Shown here piece by piece: positions 34,131 through 44,514 of a DNA stretch of 64,000 nucleotides. The translations under genes were made by a program, and so were the position numbers. Below the pieces are notes generated by a model that was not told where the DNA came from, made no database searches, and saw only the letters and a list, made by a program, of their open reading frames with translations. Numbering within the stretch: position 1 is the stretch's first letter; each line of letters begins with the position of its first letter. The DNA is from Branchinecta lynchi (taxonomy: Eukaryota; Arthropoda; Branchiopoda; Anostraca; Branchinectidae): the NCBI GenBank assembly GCA_023053575.1, contig JAKZAP010000018.1, forward strand, positions 11,663,922-11,727,921, written 5' to 3'.

Positions 34131-34224
34131 CTAAAAAGTAAGCACAGAATAATGAAGTACTTGGTATAGGACTATTCCTCGTGAAGCTAGGCTTCACCCA
34201 AGCCTGTACAACCATAATCCGTCC

Positions 34225-34661
34225 ATTGGCCATATTCCTGTTCAGCGTTTCCAAGCGGACTAGTTTCTGTTAATCCCCCCACGCCTCACCGCCATTATTT
34301 GGATCAGACATGGTAAAATAGATCCACAGGCTAGTAAGTGGAAAACCTGTCATCTGTGTCCCAGGTATTGGAGGTTTTGCATATGTTTCAGCAGCAGAAA
34401 GTGAAAGTGACCCACTACCCTATGGATAACACTTGTGTAGACATAGTAAAAAGTCGAATCCATAGGGTAGTGAGTCGGTTTCCCTTTCTGCTGCTAAAAC
34501 ATATGTAAAACCTCCAATACCTGGTACACAGATGACAGGTTTTGCACTCACTAACCTGTGGATCTATTTTGCCATGTCTGATCCAAGTAATGACGGTGAG
34601 GCATGGGGGGATTAACAGAAACTAGTCCGCTTGGAAGCGCTGAACAGGAATATGGCCAATT
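34225..34661. mobile_element. P2: 437-bp near-perfect palindrome in misato intron 5
   Basis: Arms of roughly 195 bp pair through TTGGCCATATTCCTGTTCAG / CTGAACAGGAATATGGCCAA at the outside and CCACTACCCTATGGAT / ATCCATAGGGTAGTG near the centre. The loop is about 30-40 bp. It lies about 95 bp upstream of the exon 6 acceptor. It is probably a fold-back MITE. Confidence 0.85.
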
Positions 34662-34834
34662 GGCCATCTAATGCGGTGGTGTTGGGAATGGGGTGCGGGG
34701 GCTTTAAGTTTCTTTTATCCGCCCACTGTATGAGTACGCGTGTCCATTATGGCACATTGCCCTGACGGTAGGTCAGTCTGATGAGTCTGAGCTAGAACCA
34801 TCCAAAAGAGAGTCCTGAGCCACTGTCAGGGCAA

Positions 34835-35475
34835 TAGTTGCGTTTTTGATCCGAATTCTCCTCGCGATTCTCCTTCGAATTTTCCTATTTCGCTTTCTGG
34901 AATATTGAGATGAAGAGAATTCTCCTTTTCTTGCGCTTTTGTCAGAATCGAGAAGTTGCTCCGATGGTGAATTCTCGATTCTCCTCTCTCCGTTCTCCTC
35001 CCTGAGTGGTCAACAGAGTGCGGGTGTTCATGAGGATATTGGCCATTTTCTAAGCCGGTGCCAAGAGCTTTCGGATCTCCGTAGGGAGATTTTCGGTGGG
35101 TATATCCCGACACTCCCTGGTATCCTGAAGTGTACATCCGCCCAGGCGATTAGTAATATTTGTAGGTTTGTGTCTAGAGCGTTAGAATATAGAAAGTTTT
35201 CCGTAGATTAGTTGTATATTGATTGAAGTTTCTGTGTATTAATAACCTGTACCTGTATATGTCCCTCGGGCTTTTTCAAATACAATTATTATTATTATTA
35301 TGCATAAACACGTATACCGGGTTACGAACGAGCTGCAAAATTAGTTTTTTGTCAAAAGCGAGAACGGAGAAGTCAGAGGAACAAAAACGGTAATTTGTAC
35401 AAGAATGGAGAATTCAGAAGCGAGAATTCGGAACGGAGAATTCGGAACGGAGAATTCGGATCAAAAACGCAACTA
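34835..35475. mobile_element. N-family MITE, copy N1, with an inserted retroelement end
   Basis: Perfect 27-bp inverted termini begin TAGTTGCGTTTTTGATCCGA and end in its reverse complement (TCGGATCAAAAACGCAACTA). The left part repeats GAATTCTC-type phrases and the right part GAGAATTCGGA. A Z-family 3' end (about 35015-35300) interrupts it. The uninterrupted relative is at 40266-40574. Confidence 0.8.
35015..35300 (+). mobile_element. Z-family retrotransposon 3' end inside N1, (ATT)n tail
   Basis: Translation gives HEDIGHFLSRCQELSDLRRE then IFGGY, matching the C-terminal motif of the Z family. The 3' part has ATGTCCCTCGGGCTTTTTCA and ends in an (ATT)n tail at 35285-35302. The insertion splits the N1 MITE, so it is the younger event. 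Confidence 0.75.
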
Positions 35476-36276
35476 ATGTGTCTTCCATCCTCCTCCTCAA
35501 GGAATGCCTCACAACCTTAGCAGCGCGACCTGTTGCTCTTTGTACCAGGTGCGAGAATAATTCACGTTCTCAACCCGTTTCTAGTCCCATACTGTTCACC
35601 AAACCCTCGATTACCTCCAGCTACAGCAAAGAAAGTCAAGGTTCCTAGCCTCATACAATGCAAGGAACGAACACTAGATAAAGAGCGGTGTGCCAGACGA
35701 ATGTATTCCCTATTCTGTTGTAACTTTTTAGTGTTTTGCTTTGACGTGTCATTTCTTAACCACTACAGGAGTGTTGCATGAAGCTGCCCTTACTATGGCA
35801 CCGCCCACCCCCCAATTGGCCATGGAACATGATCCTGCCACCTTGGATCATGAAGCTGCCACCCCAGAAAAATCATGCAAATTCCAAGAAAACAGCAAAT
35901 TTTGTTATTTGCAAAAGGTCAAGGAACCTCTCTGACCAAACAGCTGGCCTCTAACTTCACCATGTAGCAAAATACTATTTTTAGCAAAGTGGGTGACTTC
36001 ATGATCACTTGGGTGCCTACATTCTTTCGTGTTCTCTAGCTTAGCCTTGAACAATTACAAGTAAACTATGGTACCAGCAGAAAGTGAAGGTTCTAAGCTT
36101 CCTTTCAGGATACTCCACTGAATTTTATCTCAACCTTTACTCTTTTTCCCTAAGTCATTTCCCAAAAATAGGAGTTTAGGGTGGCGGCTTCACGCAGCAC
36201 TCCTGTACCTTATATTTAAATGTACCTGACGAAAGTTCGGTAGTCAATATTGTGAAAGTTCGCTTTGTAATAAAGG
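35476..36276. other. misato intron 5: no gene recognised
   Basis: Unassigned sequence with a short proline-rich frame near 35741-35935 that has no splice support. Confidence 0.4.
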
Positions 36277-36580
36277 CAGGGGCGTCACGTATTGGGGGGG
36301 GGGGGGGGCCAATGTCGTCGGCCAGTCGGTAAAAATTGTGAGTCGGCGAGAAGCGCCACGATTTTTTCGTAAAAACAGTCAATTTTTTTTTTCTTGGAAA
36401 CGGTCCATTTTTCTTCAGAACAGTCGGTTTTTCGTAAAAATAGTCAATTTTTTCTTTAAAACAGTCGATTTTTTGTCAAAACAGTCGTTTTTTTTTGGAA
36501 TAAAAACAGTCGGTAAAAACGCTACCCAGTGGGTATATACCCTGCCCCACACCCAAACATTTTCACTAGTAACGTCTCTG
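36277..36580. mobile_element. H-family hAT-type MITE, copy H3, with exact 8-bp duplication
   Basis: Ends CAGGGGCGTCACGTATTGGG and CACTAGTAACGTCTCTG, flanked by AATAAAGG on both sides (36269-36276 and 36581-36588). The interior is a chain of AAAACAGTCGATTTTTT-like repeats about 20-35 bp apart. Confidence 0.9.
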
Positions 36581-36614
36581 AATAAAGGATCTATCTGTCT
36601 ATATGAATGAGTGT

Positions 36615-36890
36615 GTGTGACATATTATGCGTGAATGTAGGGAACTGAATGATTTACAGAGATAAATATTTGGAGAAAATCAGTGTGATCAGGAATGGAC
36701 GGAGCAAATGTTGAAGAGTTTTCATCACTATAAGGAAAGTGGGTAGATTTCTCGTTGTCTATGACTTGTCTATCTTTAGAATCTAATCTAGGAAGTTCTA
36801 ATTATTTTGTATATTTTTCTTTGTATTGCTATGGCCCCTGGGCTTTTAGAGTAATAAATATCATACCATATCATATCATCTGGGCAGTTA
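36615..36890 (+). mobile_element. Z-family retrotransposon 3' end with (ATATC)n tail
   Basis: GAACTGAATGATTTACAGAGA corresponds to the family's ELNDLR codons, and GCTATGGCCCCTGGGCTTTT precedes the tail (CATACCATATCATATCAT). The coding part is decayed. Confidence 0.6.
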
Positions 36891-37384
36891 CACGACCACA
36901 AAATAATTTGACAAGTCTGAGGATAAGGGGTCATCAGGGCAGAGATTTTTTTGTGTAGATCTTTCAGTCTGACTCTTTTTCTGACCAATACCAACAAGCT
37001 ACTATGGGGGCCAAGTATCCTCTGTTATGGTTTATTTTCAGCCCGAGGGGGAGATCCGGCAGTGACCCATTTTTGTAGCTTTTGCCGTATACAAACCTGC
37101 CACTCTAATGCTGACTAAAACCAAGAACAAATAATCAAATAGCACCTGGTCTCATCACTCATTCCGCGACAACGGATGCCCCGGCAAAACTGAGCGGCGC
37201 TAGAGGTAATTGCTGAGCTGTGGATTGATACCCGTGTACTTCCCTCTTCGCCGCCGAGCATACCAGAGAAAAACTATAGCAGGGCCGCTCTGCAGCGCGT
37301 CATACGTGACGTCGCAATGATAGACAACTAATCGGCTGTTAAGGATGACTCAGACGGCGTTAGTAAGGAATTTTTTTCACCGGG
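36891..37384. other. misato intron 5: no gene recognised
   Basis: Relatively GC-rich unassigned sequence, possibly part of the Y-family element that follows. Confidence 0.35.
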
Positions 37385-38440
37385 GCTCTGCTACTAGCTC
37401 TTTTTGCGCTCCTTCCATTTTATTTCGCTCTGGTGTCGCGCATGTTCTACGGAAGAAGGAGTGGCAAAAGATGAGAAAGTGCTGCTTTAAAGCACAATGG
37501 ACACTTCTAATGCTTTACTTTGTATTAAATGCTTCACAAATAAACATTTCCAACTTCCTTTAAAAGGCGCTACGAAAATCGGCAGTTTTCTTGTTATCCC
37601 TTGTCTTTACCGCTCTGGCATTTCGACGATCCAAATCTTAGGAGCTGGGATATCGTGGCAGGAAATTCAAAAACTCCCAGTAATGCTTGATAGACAAGGA
37701 TATATTTGAGATGTCACCTAAGTCAAGCCGCAGATGCAGTTTACCTGATTGTTCTAGTGTTTCGTCAGAAGTTCCATGGCATAAAGTGCCTATTATAAGT
37801 TTTTCTTTGTGGACTAGTGGTGTGACGCTTGATTAACTTGCTTTATAAAATGTAGCAGAATATGCAATAAGCTTATAAAAAATAATGTAGCTACAAAAAT
37901 CATTCAAAAACAAATAACCTATTCAAATCTGAATTATACAAGCTGATTTATGCATAAAATAAAGGTCTACTAAGTATTATAAGAAACATCACTTTTATCT
38001 TTGTCCAAGCTAGTAAACTGAGCATGTACTGGCCCAGAAAGTTACGCTTTGAAATATCACAGAGAGGAACGTTGAAAAAAGCTGCTGATCTAGGGGGTAA
38101 GCATTGTTCCTAGGTTGTTACAGAGTGGGATAGGGGTAGTTTGATGTGCCTATTGAACTTTAAGCCCCTGCTTTATTTGCAAAAGTTATGCCATAGCCGC
38201 ATGCTAACGGAGCAGTTCCAAGTTAAACATGCCAGCGTCACACTTCTTAAAATTTCGTCGGCTCTGCCAAAAATCATGGAACAAGAGGGCCCCACCCAGC
38301 GCATGACATTCTACAGTCTTTTCTGGCCGAAGAATGAAAAATTGTACATTGCATTTGTTTTTGTTGTGTTTAGTTTAATTTCTTTATTTTATTTTACGAA
38401 CTCCGCTTTTGGAAATGGCCGGCCAGAAATAAATTACTTT
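37385..38440 (+). mobile_element. Y-family retrotransposon 3' part, split by T3
   Basis: 37400-37495 encodes FCAPSILFRSGVAHVLRKKE, almost the same as the minus-strand Y copy near 13610. The sequence resumes at about 38164 with LQKLCHSRMLTEQFQVKHAS (compare LSKLCHNHTLTEKFKIQDAS at 13.5 kb). It ends GGCCAGAAATAAATTACTTT, a short (TTAC)-like tail. The 667-bp gap is exactly the T3 MITE. Confidence 0.8.
37497..38163. mobile_element. T-family TTAA-ended MITE, copy T3, inserted in a LINE
   Basis: TTAAAGCACAATGGACACTT at the left and ATTGAACTTTAA at the right, nearly identical to T2 along its length. It splits the Y element where the other Y copies have an AT-rich target (TTTTAAATATGC at 13.54 kb), consistent with TTAA target choice. 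Confidence 0.85.
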
Positions 38441-38524
38441 ACTGCGAAATAGCTGTTTATAGAGGTAACGAATTATGATGTTCCGCTTAGCCCCTACGCT
38501 CAGCTCGTTTGCATCTGGCAGGAT

Positions 38525-38835
38525 CAGAGGCGTTACTAGCCAAAATATTTAGGGGGGGGGGATGAGACATTTACCGACTGGCTGGTAATTTTCACCGACT
38601 TTTTTTGCAGAAAAAAAAACCGTTTGACATTTTCGAAAAAAAATCCATTGATGTTCCGAAAAATCCACTGAATTTCAGAAAAAACCGACTATTTTGACGA
38701 AAAAGACCAATTTTTTGAAAAACCGACTTTTTTCATGGAAAAATCAACTGTATTGACGAACTCTGTTGTTTTTTACCGACTGGCCGACAGCATTGGGGGG
38801 GGGACCCCCCCCCTCCCCCAGTCGTGACGCCCCTG
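38525..38835. mobile_element. H-family hAT-type MITE, copy H4, with exact 8-bp duplication
   Basis: Ends CAGAGGCGTTACTAGCCAAA and AGTCGTGACGCCCCTG, flanked by GGCAGGAT on both sides (38517-38524 and 38836-38843). The interior repeats AAAAACCGACT-like phrases. There is a G-run at each end. Confidence 0.9.
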
Positions 38836-39119
38836 GGCAGGATACCGAGAATATATTCGACATCGCATGGTCATATTACAGAGACAGGGAGACGGAGGTA
38901 CTTGTAATTATTTGTTCTTGTTAAAACCTAAGAAAAAAATCTTTCTACTTATTTTTATCTTTTTTCCCAAATACCTTCTACGGCTACCTCCCTGGACTCG
39001 CGGTAGCAAAATATCAGTGGCTCTTAGACAAATAACAAGCAATTACAGCTATCATATACTGGGTTTCTAAGAAAGCCTGAAACACTATGCACATACTAGA
39101 AAACAGTATACTGTGAACA

Positions 39120-39262
39120 AAAATCTTCCAATATTTGCTTTTGCTCCCTTGTCTCTAAAAAGATAATCTTATCTCTATTTCGGATTAATCTTATTCTCAT
39201 TCGAGATAAGTTTAATCCCAGTAACAAATACAGTTACCTTAAACCTTACTCGGAGAAACTTT
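39120..39262. repeat. M-family MITE remnant
   Basis: Shares the GATAATCTTATCTCTATTTC, GATAAG and TTTAATCCCAGTA boxes and the CTTACTCGG end with the intact M element at 22662-22814. It ends about 100 bp from misato exon 5. Confidence 0.5.
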
Positions 39263-39362
39263 TTTCATCTTTGTTTTTTTCCTCTTAATAAAGTGGTCTC
39301 TTCTCCTTTTATTTCTTTCGTTTTCTTAATCTCCGTCGATGCGCAACAAATATAATTATTAC

Positions 39363-39580
39363 CTTGATGGGACTGCTTCTTTGTGCTTACAGAGCCAGTG
39401 CTTGTAATGAACTGGTCGAAAAACTGGGGGAACGGAACGGCGATTTTCAGCGGATCAGAACATACATCAACCACGTTCACAGTTCTCGGGTATTGTCCAC
39501 AAAAGAAGATTTCCGTCGCGTCCTTCAGAGTTTTGCTTCCTATGAGACCCAATCGGCTCGCTGATGAGACCGTGCCTGAC
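39363..39580 (-). CDS. MSTO1: misato, exon 5
   Basis: Minus-strand exon from acceptor CATCTTTTTAG to donor GTAATA. It receives two bases of a codon from exon 4 (making arginine) and passes one base to exon 6; both phases match. It encodes SGTVSSASRLGLIGSKTLKD, then QYPRTVNVVDVCSDP and VPFPQFFDQ. The P-[FY]-P-x-[FI]-F pattern is a conserved misato landmark. A second GT (GTAAGC, 27 bases earlier) is also a possible donor, but its phase does not match exon 6, so it was not chosen. Confidence 0.92.
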
Positions 39581-40265
39581 CTAAAAAGATGACCAAGGTG
39601 ATCCAAAGCCCAAACACTGTAAAATGACCCTTCCTTCATAACGCCCATCGGCGCTCGGAGTGACTGCGCCTAAAACCCAGGATCCTGATCTCGGCTCCAC
39701 GCTCAGTTGTCGCTCTCGAGGCTTGCAAGGAGCGTAGAGAAACGGTACCGTTTTGACCGGATAGCACCAAAAACGACTCATCTTGATATTTGTACAGTAG
39801 AGGCAAGCTTCTTTGAACACTTCTCTTAATTTTAGACCACCCTGGCCTTGTTTGTAGCCACAAAACAGTCAAACAGGAATCATAGCTTATGAGCTTAACA
39901 TCAGCTAAAATTCAAGTGTTTCAGCTTTATTTTCACATAAAGAATAATTTGTTTGGGTGATGTTTCTTGTTCTCCTCTATACCACCTTATTTCGAACTTA
40001 ATAACATACAGGATTTGCTCTTTGTTGTACTTGAACTACTGTTTGCGCTCAGTACTTTGCATGAATATTTGCTGGGTTAGAATTTCATTAATTTTCTTCG
40101 GCGGCGCTGTTCAAAGTTAGGGGACATTCAAAGTTCCATGCCTCTACTATACTTGAGAAACCATCAAAAAATTTCTGCGTTTGGTTCGAGGACAGGTTTG
40201 ACGACGGTTCCTGGATTTCGCGTTTGTTTTTAAAGATCTGTGAGACATTGGTAAGACGGAAACAA
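39581..40265. other. misato intron 4: nothing recognised
   Basis: Unassigned intronic sequence. Overlapping frames on the minus strand near 39.6-39.87 kb continue upstream of the exon 5 acceptor but have no family match and no splice support. Confidence 0.45.
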
Positions 40266-40574
40266 TAGTTGCGTTTTGATCTTACTTCTCCTGGCGATTC
40301 TACTTCGCGTGTTTAACTATTGAGATGAAGCTAATTCTTTTCTTTTTGCGTTTTTGTCAGAATCGAAAACGGTAAAGTTCACACTATTCTGCAGAATTTG
40401 AAGTTGCTTCAACTGTTACTTCTTGATTCTCGTTTTTCGTTCTCCTTTCTGTTTGGTCAACAAACTTCAGTCAGTAGCCTATAAACAGGTATTAACTGGT
40501 GGCTAAATCAGTGTTTTTGTCAAAAGCGTGGACTGAGAAGCGAGAACTGACAATTCAGACAGAACACGCAACTG
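40266..40574. mobile_element. N-family MITE, copy N2
   Basis: Begins TAGTTGCGTTTTGATC and ends GAACACGCAACT. The internal order of GATTCT, TTTTTGTCAGAATCGA, GTTCTCCTTTCTG and TTTTTGTCAAAAGCG matches N1 without the retroelement insertion. About 310 bp long. Confidence 0.75.
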
Positions 40575-40742
40575 AAGTCACGTCAATTTAACATGACACG
40601 TAGGGTACGTTCCAGCCTTCTATCAATGGCTATAAAAAAAAACTACTATCGCCGTTCCAACCTGTATACCTATTCAGACAGGGAGAGAATACCATCTATG
40701 ATCTGTTTGTCGGAGGCTGAACCACACCCGCTGGCTACCCAC

Positions 40743-41332
40743 CTCTTCAATCTGGACTCAGGCAACCCCCGCAGCACGACACCCTGTGCCGTGAATCCTT
40801 CGCCACCACAGGAAGGCGCTAGCATCGTAAGGTCCATTCCGCTACTTCTTCCATAGAAATCAATCGCTGTCTCACTTTCCAACATACCCAGAGGGCACTT
40901 CAGACCTAGTACACTGAGCTTCCTCCCTGCAAAACCATACAGTTCCGCTATGTCACTCATTCGTTTTGAGTCATTCCTCAGTCTGTATGGCAATGTGATT
41001 GTGTCTAAACCAGCCGCTAGGATGGCGCTAGTGTGGTAGTTTAAATTGTCTTTATAGTTCAAGTTTTCTATACGTTTTCCGCCACTTTTCTTGTAGCTCT
41101 CAGAGAGCGTTAAGGGAGTGAAGACAGACGAGTGTGAGTGGGCAGAGCTGAAACTTAACGCCAGGTTTATAAGGCGAGCGTTTACGCTTTTGTAGGTGTC
41201 GCTAGGGAACGTTGAGGGTATGACTGGGAATGAATGAATGACTTTCGAGGAATATTCCTCGTCCAGGTACTCTTGTGTTTTCGCAGCGATTCCACTGAAG
41301 CCATTATAAGGGTCGAAGGAAAGGTTGAATCC
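40743..41332 (-). CDS. MSTO1: misato, exon 4 (largest exon, tubulin-like core)
   Basis: Minus-strand exon from acceptor TCTCTTGCAG to donor GTGGGT, phase 0 in and phase 2 out, both matching the neighbours. The 196 codons contain GFNLSFDPYNGFSGIAAKTQ, then YLDEEYSSK and YHTSAILAAGLDTITLPYRL, and near the end AQGVVLRGLPESRLK. The GFSG-x(3)-K-x(2)-E-x-L-x-(D/E)-EY signature and the SAILA-x-x-LDT-x-(T/L)-PYR block are hallmarks of the misato/DML1 family. Within this family they form the tubulin-related central domain, which lacks the GTP-binding loop of true tubulins. The frame stays open past the donor to 40670, but those extra codons do not resemble the family. Confidence 0.96.
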
Positions 41333-41442
41333 CTGCAAGAGATACAACAATAGATCGCGGTCCAAAGGATGCCAGGTTAGCCATTGATGCGTCTAACTCT
41401 ATTTCTCGGTCTTTGCTCGTCTAAAAAAAAGTATGGATGCGA

Positions 41443-41690
41443 CAAATATTCTTTCAGCCCAAGCTGACTGCGAATCATATTTGATAGTGCAAAACGGATG
41501 CGTCAGCTGAATTATATTAGAGCTATATTTCGGCCCTTCTTGGCAAGGGTCCTCTTCCTACAAGTTCGTTTTTCCAACTTGAGCGGCTTTGGGCCTGAAG
41601 AGGACCTTTGCCAAGAAGGGACGAAATATAGCTATAATAAAATTCAGCTGACGTATCCTTTTGCACTATCAAATATGGATGCGACCTTAC
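41443..41690. mobile_element. F fold-back MITE, copy F2 (best palindrome)
   Basis: The left end TTTGATAGTGCAAAACGGAT and the right end ATCCTTTTGCACTATCAAAT are inverted copies. The pairing continues through GTCAGCTGAATT / AATTCAGCTGAC and TTCGGCCCTTCTTGGCAAGG / CCTTTGCCAAGAAGGGACGA, giving arms of about 80 bp around a roughly 45-bp centre. Confidence 0.8.
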
Positions 41691-41829
41691 TAAACAATAT
41701 AATTTACACTGGAACGCGGATACTTTGTACATTTTACATATTTAACTTCCAAAGCTACTATTATTATCAATGTGTAAACTAAACTCAATATTTATCGTTA
41801 ACATAATTCAAATTTAACTGAATTGGAAG

Positions 41830-42180
41830 CTTTTTTTTTACATCTGATATTTGAATTCACTGACTGAACTAATTTGACTCATCTGAGGGATTTTGTATTT
41901 TTTCATCCGGAGTTCTAGTTAAAGGAACAGAAAACTTGACTCAATCTTGACTCGGGGAGCTAGCTGACATATCAAGAATGTACCCTGAGTCGATATTGAG
42001 AGTTCTCGTTACGACCATTGCAGTTTCCGGGCAGTTTCCGAGAATTCGACTTTTGAGTTAGTAGTAAAAAAGCAAAAGGTTTGTGTGCCGCGAGTAGGAA
42101 TCGAACGCACGACCTCTTGACTACTATCCCGACACTATGGCCGAAACACGGCCAAAGGCGAACTTTTACAGTGCATAAGT
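41830..42180 (-). mobile_element. possible tRNA-derived SINE
   Basis: On the minus strand, 42115-42085 reads GGTCGTGCGTTCGATTCCTA then CTCGCGGCA. This is a good RNA polymerase III B-box (GTTCGATTCC) followed by an acceptor-stem-like end. Upstream, CGGCCATAGTGTCGGGATAG could be a degenerate A-box. The spacing is too short for an intact tRNA, so a SINE head or decayed tRNA is more likely than a functional gene. Confidence 0.45.
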
Positions 42181-42954
42181 GCATAATTACAGTGTAGGGG
42201 CAAGGGCCTGCCAGCTAGCTTTGGGAACACTAAGGAGGGGGTTCGAGATAACAAAGAAAGGGGTTCTTGTGACAATAAGTCCCTGTATCTTTATCTAAGC
42301 CCCCCAGGTCGGTCTGATGGCCGAAAGTTGCGTAGTCAAGTTTTCTGTGCCTTTAATAAGGTGCAATGCTTGCACGACAACCCAAAATTCATCCAGATGC
42401 GGAGAATTCAAACTTCAACTAAAGCCTGCATTTCCATGTGTTGCCGACGCTAAGCGCGGAAAATCGGATGAAGCAACTCCTCTGAAGGTCCAGGTACACT
42501 GCACAGGTTTCAGGTACACGCACAATTTTTTGTAAAAAGAGTTTCCTGTTTGAATATATTCACTTTACATTTGAAATACCGATGCAGTACAATCCATCTT
42601 TAGGGAAAGTGGCCCATCCATTGTCATGTTTAAAGCAGAACTCAAAACTACACACTCTTTATATTTTATTTCTAAGTAGGCTACCCAATACCATCAAAAG
42701 CCAGCTTTCTAGCAACAGCAAAGTAGACACAGGTGATCCCATTTGCGTGGGCGTCACTAACATTTTACCTTTGGGGGGGGGGGGGCGTCTGGTTTGTGCC
42801 GACGGATTAAAAAATGTGCCGACAAAACAATGTGATGATAACAAGTGATGATAGAAAGATCATCAAAGAAAGTGATGATAAGTCATTTTGTTATGTGTTA
42901 TTTTCCGGCAATTGCCTACCTTTGTAGCTGCTAAATATTTTAAGCATAGAGGGA
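42181..42954. other. misato intron 3: H-like fragment at about 42750-42830
   Basis: 42753-42830 contains GGGCGTCACTAACATTTTAC, a G-run, and GTGCCGAC phrases resembling the H-family end, but no opposite end or duplication. The rest is unassigned. Confidence 0.4.
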
Positions 42955-43060
42955 CAAGCACACAGAAGTACCACAAATCCGAAAGAATAAGTTCACTCGA
43001 TGAAATCGATTATCTGTGGATAGCGGACAAACGAAGTAACACATTTTTATCGGGTTTTCC
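42955..43060. repeat. Q-type repeat
   Basis: Shares GCGGACAAACGAAGTAACAC and nearby boxes with 645-812 and 5058-5205. It is followed directly by an (AAT)n tract belonging to the next retroelement. Confidence 0.4.
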
Positions 43061-43067
43061 GGCATAA

Positions 43068-43503
43068 TAATAATAATAATAACTGTATTTAAAAGCCCAA
43101 GGGCCATATACATAATACAACAATAGTACATTTTACAAAGGAAAACAACAATAATAATTTCCTACGGCTATGAAGCCTCACTACTAAGCTTGGTCGCTCT
43201 CATAAACTCGCACACCTTTGTTATAACCCTTTCCGAAGTGCTATTCAGGATATCCGGTAGAAGCAAAACACTCCCCTTAAAATAAGATCCCCTTAACTCC
43301 GAAAGCGCCTGGCATCGATTGATAAAGTGGTCCATGTTTTCCTCTACCCCTGCTTTGCAAAGTTGGCAATTATACCTGACATCTGGACCAGTCCTATGCC
43401 TATCAAAAACTCTAAATCTACCAAACAGGGGGAGGGAATTAGCTCTAGCCTGGATCCACAACTTCAAAAATTTAAGTAAATATGTGAAGTTTAGATCAAT
43501 CAA
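43068..43503 (-). mobile_element. Z-family non-LTR retrotransposon 3' end, (TTA)n tail
   Basis: Longest Z-family coding piece. The minus-strand frame from 43503 includes LWIQARANSLPLFGRFRVF, then YNCQLCKAGVEENMDHFINR and CQALSELRG. The C-x2-C...H-x4-C motif and the following (E/D)LR segment match the other copies. The untranslated end carries TGGCCCTTGGGCTTTTAAAT and a (TTA)n tail at 43065-43082. Confidence 0.8.
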
Positions 43504-43779
43504 TCAATCAAATTTACTTTCAAACAGATTGAAGCTAGAAGAGGAATAGAATATTTACCAAATACAGCAAAACGAAAGAAATTAACTAATACACTTACAA
43601 TATATGACCAGAAATAAATGATGGGATAAAACTATGTAAAAATTGGGCAGAAGAATTAGCAGGATGTGGAGAAAACTGATTACCAGCGTTCCTCTCGGAC
43701 CAACGCAAGGATGACGAGAGGGGAGGGGGGAATAGACGGCCATCTGGGGACGACACACTATCTTTGCTTCTTTACATAG

Positions 43780-44460
43780 ACTGTCGGATCTCGGCTCTAT
43801 TCGATTAAATTTTAAACATCAATTTGAATATTTAACTTACAATTGCATCTACATACATCTAGGGCATTGTAGAAGATCATAGAAGGTACCCTCTATCTCC
43901 AGTCCAACCTGTCTGAATGGATATACAGGTTGGAACGACGGTAGTAGCTTTTTATTGCTACTGATAGAAGGTTGGACGTTTGCAGCCTCTAGGGCATTTG
44001 CTCCTGCTATCCATCAAATCTCACTCGAACCGGATCAGCTGCTCGTATTGAAAATCGCATTACCGAGAAATGCTGCGTACCTCCCCACCCTCACCTATCG
44101 TGGTCGGATCCCGAAATGGCATATCAATACCCTACAGATTAATTTGTTTGTGATACTTTCGAAGTTTTAGCACAATCACTCGATCCCCTGGATTTGACCG
44201 GACCCTCCAACATCCCCCCCCCCACCCACACCGAGGTTGGGTCCAGCCCGGACCCCAGAAAGACGAATCTAGGGCACATGACCTTTGTACGGCGAAAGTT
44301 TCATCCCATTCCTCCATCCTAGTCCCTATACATGCCACACAAATTTTGGCACCCCTCCTCTCCAACTACCTGCCACCGTGGTCGGATGCGGTTCGGACAC
44401 ACAAAATGGGATATTTGCTCCTAGCACCCTTCCAATTTCCCTCGAACCGCATACTTCACA
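43780..44460 (+). repeat. R-family fragment, R5
   Basis: Contains R-type boxes (CCTCACCTATCGTGGTCGGA, AGTTTCATCCCATTCCTCCA, a run of eight C beside CCACCCACACC) spaced as in the arrays elsewhere, but neither R terminus. Old and truncated. Confidence 0.5.
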
Positions 44461-44514
44461 AGAAACCCAAATACATTACGACACAAACTTGTATAAAAGA
44501 AAAATGATTCTTAC

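Noticed and set aside
39301..39362. GTAAGC inside misato exon 5 (near 39388) as the donor
   Set aside because: It would give phase 0, incompatible with the phase-1 acceptor of exon 6, whereas GTAATA at 39362 matches.
39581..39872. Minus-strand open frames upstream of misato exon 5
   Set aside because: They extend across the exon 5 acceptor in intron sequence, have no family match, and are explained as chance frames.
40670..40742. Continuation of misato exon 4 reading frame to a stop at 40670
   Set aside because: The donor GTGGGT after 40743 gives phase 2, which matches the exon 5 acceptor. The extra codons do not resemble the family, and without splicing the conserved C-terminal exons would be lost.
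42060..42160. Functional tRNA gene on the minus strand
   Set aside because: The B-box is good but the distance to any A-box is too short for a cloverleaf with an anticodon arm. It is kept only as a possible SINE.
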